From assembly GCA_905202255.1 (NCBI GenBank), contig CAJKRH010000035.1, forward strand, positions 1 through 18,832: DNA of 18,832 bases, given 5' to 3'. Positions 15,495-18,832 of the stretch are shown here, piece by piece. Positions within the stretch are counted from its first letter, which is position 1. Each line of letters opens with the position of its first letter. The notes under the pieces are model-generated. The model worked only from the letters and a program-made list of their open reading frames with translations, did no database searches and had not been told where the DNA came from. Source of the DNA: an uncultured Ruminococcus sp. GTDB taxonomy: Bacteria; Bacillota; Clostridia; Oscillospirales; CAG-272. Position numbers and translations under genes: made by a program.

Positions 15495-16961
15495 TCAGCC
15501 GTTTGAGCTGTAGTTGGGCGCTTCCTTTGTGATGTTTATATCGTGCGGGTGAGATTCACGAAGTCCCGCGCCGGTGATGCGGATAAATCTGCCGTTCTTT
15601 TTCAGCTCATCGACCGTTGCACAGCCACAGTAGCCGAAGCCCGAGCGCATACCGCCGACGAGCTGATATACCGTATCTGCAAGCGGACCCTTGTAGGGTA
15701 CTCTTCCCTCTACACCCTCGGGAACAAGCTTTTTCGTATTTGTCTGGAAATATCTGTCCTTAGAGCCCTTTTCCATAGCGGCAAGCGAGCCCATGCCGCG
15801 GTAAACCTTGAAGCGTCTGCCCTGATAGATTTCGCTGTCACCGGGGCTTTCCTCACAGCCCGCGAAGAGTGAGCCTATCATGATGGCATCAGCACCTGCG
15901 GCGATCGCCTTTACAAGGTCGCCGCTGTATTTTATGCCGCCATCCGCAATGACGGGAACATCATACTCCGCCGCCACCTGCGCCACATCGTATATAGCCG
16001 TGACCTGCGGCACACCTATGCCTGCGATAATTCGCGTTGTGCAGATGGAGCCGGGACCTATGCCGACTTTGACGGCGTCCGCGCCTGCCTCGATGAGGTC
16101 GCGCGCCGCTTCAGCCGTCGCGATATTGCCCGCGATAAGCTGACAGTCGGGGAAAGCTTCCTTTACCTTGCGCACACTGTTTATTATTCCCGCGGAATGA
16201 CCATGCGCCGAATCAAGCACGAGCACATCCGCACCTGCCGCGAGCAGTGCTCCTGCACGCTCAAGTATATCGGCAGTAACACCTATAGCCGCACCGCAGA
16301 GCAGTCTGCCGCGCTCATCCTTTGCGGAATTGGGATAGCGCGATGCTTTCTGTATATCCTTTATGGTGATGAGTCCGCAGAGATTGCCGTTTTCATCGAC
16401 GAGCGGAAGCTTCTCTATCTTATGCCTGCAGAGGATTCTGCTTGCCTCCTCATGTGTGGTGCCGACAGGTGCCGTGACGAGATTTTCCTTTGTCATGACA
16501 TCGCCTATTTTCATATTCATATCCGTGAGAAAACGCATATCGCGATTTGTGATGATGCCGACAAGCTTTTTCCCTTCGATGCAAACGGGAACGCCGGAAA
16601 TCTTGTATTTATGCATGAGTGCTTCCGCCTCGTAGACAAAATTATCCGGTGCAAGATAAAACGGATTTGTAATAACGCCGTTTTCGCTTCGCTTTACCTT
16701 TTCAACCTCATCCGCCTGCATTTCTATCGTCATATTCTTGTGGATTATACCTATTCCGCCCTCGCGTGCCATGGCTATGGCGAGACCCGATTCCGTTACG
16801 GTATCCATTGCCGCAGACATGATGGGCGTATTGAGTCTTATCTTCTTAGTCAGCCTTGTGGAAAGCTCCACCTGATTGGGAAGCACATCGCTTTTCGCGG
16901 GGATAAGAAGCACATCGTCAAAGGTCAGTCCCTCTTTTCCGAACTTATCGCTTACTACCAT
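15495..16961 (-). CDS. guaB: inosine-5'-monophosphate dehydrogenase
   Basis: This 488-residue enzyme oxidises IMP to XMP with NAD+, the committed step of GMP synthesis. The TIM barrel is interrupted by a pair of CBS domains (about 100-205). Catalytic Cys307 is in GIGPGSICTTR, the IMP-binding ADGGIKYSGD (339-348) is present, and the flap carries EGVEGRVPYKG with Arg420. The N-terminal LTFDDVLLIPAKSDVLP is standard. All key residues are intact and the length is normal. The ATG has AGGAGA at 10 bp. It is the first gene of a probable operon with the hydrolase and permease genes. No purine (G-box) riboswitch fits in the short leader of about 30 nt. Confidence 0.98.
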   Translation of the reverse strand: MVVSDKFGKEGLTFDDVLLIPAKSDVLPNQVELSTRLTKKIRLNTPIMSAAMDTVTESGLAIAMAREGGIGIIHKNMTIEMQADEVEKVKRSENGVITNPFYLAPDNFVYEAEALMHKYKISGVPVCIEGKKLVGIITNRDMRFLTDMNMKIGDVMTKENLVTAPVGTTHEEASRILCRHKIEKLPLVDENGNLCGLITIKDIQKASRYPNSAKDERGRLLCGAAIGVTADILERAGALLAAGADVLVLDSAHGHSAGIINSVRKVKEAFPDCQLIAGNIATAEAARDLIEAGADAVKVGIGPGSICTTRIIAGIGVPQVTAIYDVAQVAAEYDVPVIADGGIKYSGDLVKAIAAGADAIMIGSLFAGCEESPGDSEIYQGRRFKVYRGMGSLAAMEKGSKDRYFQTNTKKLVPEGVEGRVPYKGPLADTVYQLVGGMRSGFGYCGCATVDELKKNGRFIRITGAGLRESHPHDINITKEAPNYSSNG

Positions 16962-16999
16962 ATCTTATATTTCTCCTGTATTCTATATATATTTTCATT

Positions 17000-17028
17000 A
17001 TTATACATAAAAAGCCGCGCCATGTCAA
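17000..17028 (-). promoter_or_regulatory. guaB promoter
   Basis: On the minus strand there is a perfect consensus, TTGACA (17028-17023), 17 bp and TATAAT (17005-17000). The start is near 16993, so the leader is about 30 nt. It is divergent from the rplM promoter, which lies about 150 bp away. Confidence 0.9.
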
Positions 17029-17175
17029 CCGATTACGGATAAAAAAGCGGAATCAAAAAGCGTGATTTTCGTGCCTTTGCCGCTCGGATAGAGTGAGAAA
17101 ACGCGAGATTTACGGAGAAAATCGAAGATATGAGGCATCTAAATTGAATTTTTGAAGTTTTTTTCAAAAAAGGTA
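17029..17175. other. intergenic region between divergent guaB and rplM promoters
   Basis: I see no gene, RNA or operator here. The only structure is an A/T-only inverted repeat TTTTTGAA / TTCAAAAA (17149-17156 and 17163-17170), just 5 bp before the rplM -35 box. It may serve as an UP element or simply reflect base composition. Confidence 0.6.
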
Positions 17176-17204
17176 TTGACAAAGAGTGTGTGATATGCTA
17201 TAAT
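17176..17204 (+). promoter_or_regulatory. rplM-rpsI promoter
   Basis: Perfect TTGACA (17176-17181), 17 bp and TATAAT (17199-17204), with TG one base upstream of the -10 (extended -10). This is the strongest-looking promoter in the window, as expected for ribosomal protein genes. Confidence 0.93.
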
Positions 17205-17220
17205 CCTATCGTTGCAAAAA

Positions 17221-17237
17221 AGGGCGTACTATGCCCT
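17221..17237 (+). promoter_or_regulatory. candidate L13 leader hairpin before rplM
   Basis: A 5-bp stem AGGGC / GCCCT with a seven-base loop lies in the leader about 10 nt after the predicted start. Firmicute rplM genes often carry an autoregulatory L13 leader RNA. The position and the small G+C-rich stem fit that, but the match to the known motif is only from memory. Confidence 0.4.
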
Positions 17238-17268
17238 ATCAAAGAAAAATACATCGGAGGAATAAAAG

Positions 17269-17700
17269 ATGTCCACTTTCATGGCTAAAAAAGAAACTCT
17301 GGAACGCAAATGGTATGTCATCGACGCCGCAGGCAAGCCCCTCGGTAAAACCGCCGTTGCCGCTGCCAACATTCTCAGAGGCAAGCATCGCCCCGAATTC
17401 ACACCTCATGTGGATTGCGGCGAATTCGTTATCATAATCAATGCTTCCAAGGCTGTTCTCACAGGCAAGAAGCTCACTCAGAAGTACTATCGCCGCCACT
17501 CCGGCTATATCGGCGGTCTCAAGGAAGTTCAGTACAAGACTCTCATGGCTACAAAGCCCGAGCTTGCTATGACTCTCGCAGTCAAGGGTATGCTTCCCCA
17601 CAACACAATCGGCGATACAAGCATCACACGCCTTAAGGTTTACGCAGGCAGCGAGCACGGTCAGGCAGCTCAGAAGCCCGTTCCTTACACGGTTGACTAA
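17269..17700 (+). CDS. rplM: 50S ribosomal protein L13
   Basis: This 143-residue protein is a structural component of the large ribosomal subunit that binds 23S rRNA early in assembly. Diagnostic stretches are WYVIDAAGKPLGKTA, YYRRHSGYIGGLKE and AVKGMLPHNTIGD. Length is normal. The ATG at 17269 has CGGAGG at 17255-17260. An in-frame ATG four codons later (MAKKE) lacks its own site. rpsI follows after 20 bp, the usual L13-S9 pair. Codon use is more biased than in the neighbours, with repeated CTC, GTT and AAG, as expected for a highly expressed gene. Confidence 0.98.
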   Translation: MSTFMAKKETLERKWYVIDAAGKPLGKTAVAAANILRGKHRPEFTPHVDCGEFVIIINASKAVLTGKKLTQKYYRRHSGYIGGLKEVQYKTLMATKPELAMTLAVKGMLPHNTIGDTSITRLKVYAGSEHGQAAQKPVPYTVD

Positions 17701-17720
17701 GATTAAGGAGGAGCAAGATT

Positions 17721-18122
17721 ATGTATACAAGCGCTAAACCCTACTTCTACGGCACAGGCAGAAGAAAGAAATCCGTTGCCCGCGTTCGCCTCTATGCAGG
17801 CACAGGCAACATCACAGTAAACGGCAGAGATGTTGACGATTACTTCGGTCTCGAAACACTCAAGCTCATCATCAACCAGCCCTTCGGCGTTACTTCCACA
17901 GAAGGTAAGTTCGATGTAGTATGCACAGCTAAGGGCGGCGGTATCTCCGGTCAGGCAGGTGCTATCCGTCACGGCATTGCAAGAGCTCTTCTTCAGGCTG
18001 ACGAAACATACAGACCCGCGCTCAAGAAGGCAGGCTTCCTCACTCGTGACCCGAGAATGAAGGAAAGAAAGAAATACGGTCTCAAAGCCGCTCGTCGTGC
18101 AAGCCAGTTCTCCAAGAGATAA
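17721..18122 (+). CDS. rpsI: 30S ribosomal protein S9
   Basis: This 133-residue protein sits in the head of the small subunit, and its C-terminal tail reaches the P-site tRNA. The signatures YGTGRRKKSVARVRL near the start, GGGISGQAGAIRHGIARAL (about 73-91) and the C-terminal KYGLKAARRASQFSKR are all present, ending in the conserved SKR. The ATG has AAGGAGG at ideal distance. It is co-transcribed with rplM and followed by a terminator after 16 bp. Confidence 0.98.
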   Translation: MYTSAKPYFYGTGRRKKSVARVRLYAGTGNITVNGRDVDDYFGLETLKLIINQPFGVTSTEGKFDVVCTAKGGGISGQAGAIRHGIARALLQADETYRPALKKAGFLTRDPRMKERKKYGLKAARRASQFSKR

Positions 18123-18138
18123 GTTTTTACGATATTTT

Positions 18139-18172
18139 CAAAATCCCGATTGCAAAAGCTTTCGGGATTTTG
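18139..18172 (+). terminator. hairpin terminator after rpsI
   Basis: An 11-bp stem CAAAATCCCGA / TCGGGATTTTG (18139-18149 and 18162-18172) lies 17 bp after the rpsI stop. The T tract is carried partly within the 3' arm and continues weakly (CTTTA), so termination may be incomplete, leaving read-through to the small downstream gene, for which I see no separate promoter. Confidence 0.7.
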
Positions 18173-18187
18173 CTTTAAGGTGATGAA

Positions 18188-18394
18188 ATGGAAAAGAAAA
18201 AAGCCGAAAAGAAAGGTATGCTTCAAAGCTGTGAAACCTGCGAATTTTTTGATTGGGATGAGGATATCGGAGATTATATCTGCGAGGCTGATATTGACGA
18301 GGACGATATGTACCGTATGCGCGAAAACCCGCAGGCGCGTTGCCCTTTCTATAAATTTTACGATGAATATAAAAGCGTACAGAAGCAGAATTAA
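18188..18394 (+). CDS. small four-cysteine protein, DUF6472-like
   Basis: This 68-residue acidic protein has a lysine-rich start and four cysteines arranged as C15-x2-C18, C32 and C52 (CETCEFF, YICEADIDEDDM, ARCPFY), followed by DEYKSVQKQ. The pattern, with the LDEDDM-like stretch and CP-F/Y, resembles a small clostridial family named DUF6472, recalled from memory. The four cysteines suggest a zinc-binding site. Function is unknown. The ATG has AAGG 8 bp upstream. A second in-frame ATG at codon 11 is less well placed. It lies 65 bp after rpsI and depends on read-through or an unseen promoter. A strong terminator overlaps its stop codon. Confidence 0.78.
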   Translation: MEKKKAEKKGMLQSCETCEFFDWDEDIGDYICEADIDEDDMYRMRENPQARCPFYKFYDEYKSVQKQN

Positions 18395-18431
18395 AAAACT
18401 TGCGAGGTCCATGGACTTCGCAAGTTTTTTT
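18393..18431. terminator. strong terminator after the small cysteine protein gene
   Basis: A long stem pairs AAAAAACTTGCGA (18393-18405) with TCGCAAGTTTTTT (18418-18430) and extends through a G-T pair into GTC / GAC around a four-base CATG loop. T7 follows. The TAA stop (18392-18394) overlaps its start. It is symmetrical and could also end the convergent transposase relic. Confidence 0.92.
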
Positions 18432-18455
18432 GATTTCAGCATGCTCTCTTCCCCG

Positions 18456-18832
18456 TCAGTTTTCTGTATATAACTCGTCATCGTGCCGCCTGACAGGATT
18501 TTCGGAGATGTATTTTAAATGCTCCGCGTAATCTTCGCAGTCGCGTATGATATGGTCAACATATCCACGCTGAAAAATGTCGCTTCCTATTTCTTTACCA
18601 CAAAAAACGCTTAAATGTCGAGATAATATGCGGGAGCATCTCGTTTGTAGGGGTCGGCGCCCTCGACGACCCGTTTTTGTTTCCCGCATATTTATTTGAA
18701 TTAAGAAAAATAATCGCATGAATATGATTTGGCATGATTACATAGCGGTCAATCTTGACACCGGATATATTTTCGCTTGACAGCAGATTTTTCTCAACGA
18801 TTTTTCCAAACTCTGTAAGCCGGATTCGCGGG
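18456..18832 (-). pseudogene. RAYT / IS200-like HUH transposase, frameshifted and cut by window edge
   Basis: On the minus strand, the first frame from the right edge reads LTEFGKIVEKNLL, then VKIDRYVIMPNHIHAIIFL with the NHIH metal-binding motif of Y1 (HUH) transposases, and runs through LPHIISTFKRF to a stop at 18597-18595. The continuation KEIGSDIFQRGYVDHIIRD, then KYISENPVRR and DDELYTEN (stop at 18458-18456), is the normal C-terminus of this family but lies in another frame. Dropping one T from the T6 run (A6 at 18602-18607 on the plus strand) joins the two parts as RFCGKEIG. So it is a one-base frameshift, either real decay or a sequencing or assembly error. The N-terminus is outside the window. 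RAYT rather than IS200 is favoured because of the IFQRGYVDHIIRD-type ending. Confidence 0.85.
18651..18672. repeat. REP-like palindrome inside the transposase reading frame
   Basis: GGGTCG and CGACCC form a perfect 6-bp inverted repeat around a G+C-rich ten-base centre that includes GGCGCC-like sequence, preceded by GTAG. RAYT transposases are known to work with REP palindromes that begin with a GTAG-type tetranucleotide. In frame it is read as part of SSRAPTPTN, a low-complexity insert between the HUH domain and the C-terminal part. Confidence 0.55.

Noticed and set aside
16962..17000. A possible purine riboswitch before guaB
   Set aside because: The promoter leaves only about 30 nt of leader, too short for any known purine aptamer, and no matching motifs are seen.

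Overview
The window looks like chromosomal DNA from a Gram-positive anaerobe of the class Clostridia (Bacillota), probably a gut Oscillospirales-type organism. The evidence is: strong AGGAGG-type ribosome binding sites; sigma-A promoters with 17-bp spacers; a class I preQ1 riboswitch in front of a QueT-type transporter; a small four-cysteine protein resembling the clostridial DUF6472 family; and a RAYT-like transposase relic at the edge. Assignment below class is inference. Most of the window is housekeeping genes. I found no CRISPR array, prophage, integron or defence island.

Left part (1-5150). The 5' end of a 16S rRNA gene lies on the minus strand, with its leader and a strong promoter. 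A GT4-type glycosyltransferase gene sits directly upstream of it, facing the rRNA operon with no visible terminator between. Divergent from that gene is a two-gene plus-strand unit: a 1004-residue family 2 glycoside hydrolase and an FlK-type hotdog thioesterase, closed by a hairpin terminator.

Centre (5150-10170). On the minus strand lie a two-helix membrane protein of unknown function and queT, the latter under a preQ1-I riboswitch. Divergent from queT, a consensus promoter drives a plus-strand operon of lipoprotein, cysteine desulfurase, tsaE, tsaB and rpiB. This brings together queuosine precursor uptake, sulfur mobilisation and t6A synthesis, so tRNA modification is a shared theme. A perfect 22-bp inverted repeat ends this operon and the convergent GH3 gene.

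Right part (10160-18832). On the minus strand, read from right to left, are guaB, an alpha/beta hydrolase and an ArsB/NhaD-type permease (one likely operon), then a Sel1-repeat protein with a C-terminal membrane anchor under its own promoter, then a GH3 glycosidase. The GH2 and GH3 enzymes have no signal peptide, so the cell probably imports oligosaccharides or glycosides and cleaves them inside. Divergent from guaB are rplM-rpsI and a small four-cysteine protein. The window ends in a frameshifted RAYT-like transposase that carries a REP-like palindrome inside its reading frame.

No clearly new system is visible. The best leads are the GH2-thioesterase pair, the tRNA-modification cluster with its riboswitch, the uncharacterised membrane protein, the tail-anchored Sel1 protein and the RAYT relic with its internal palindrome.
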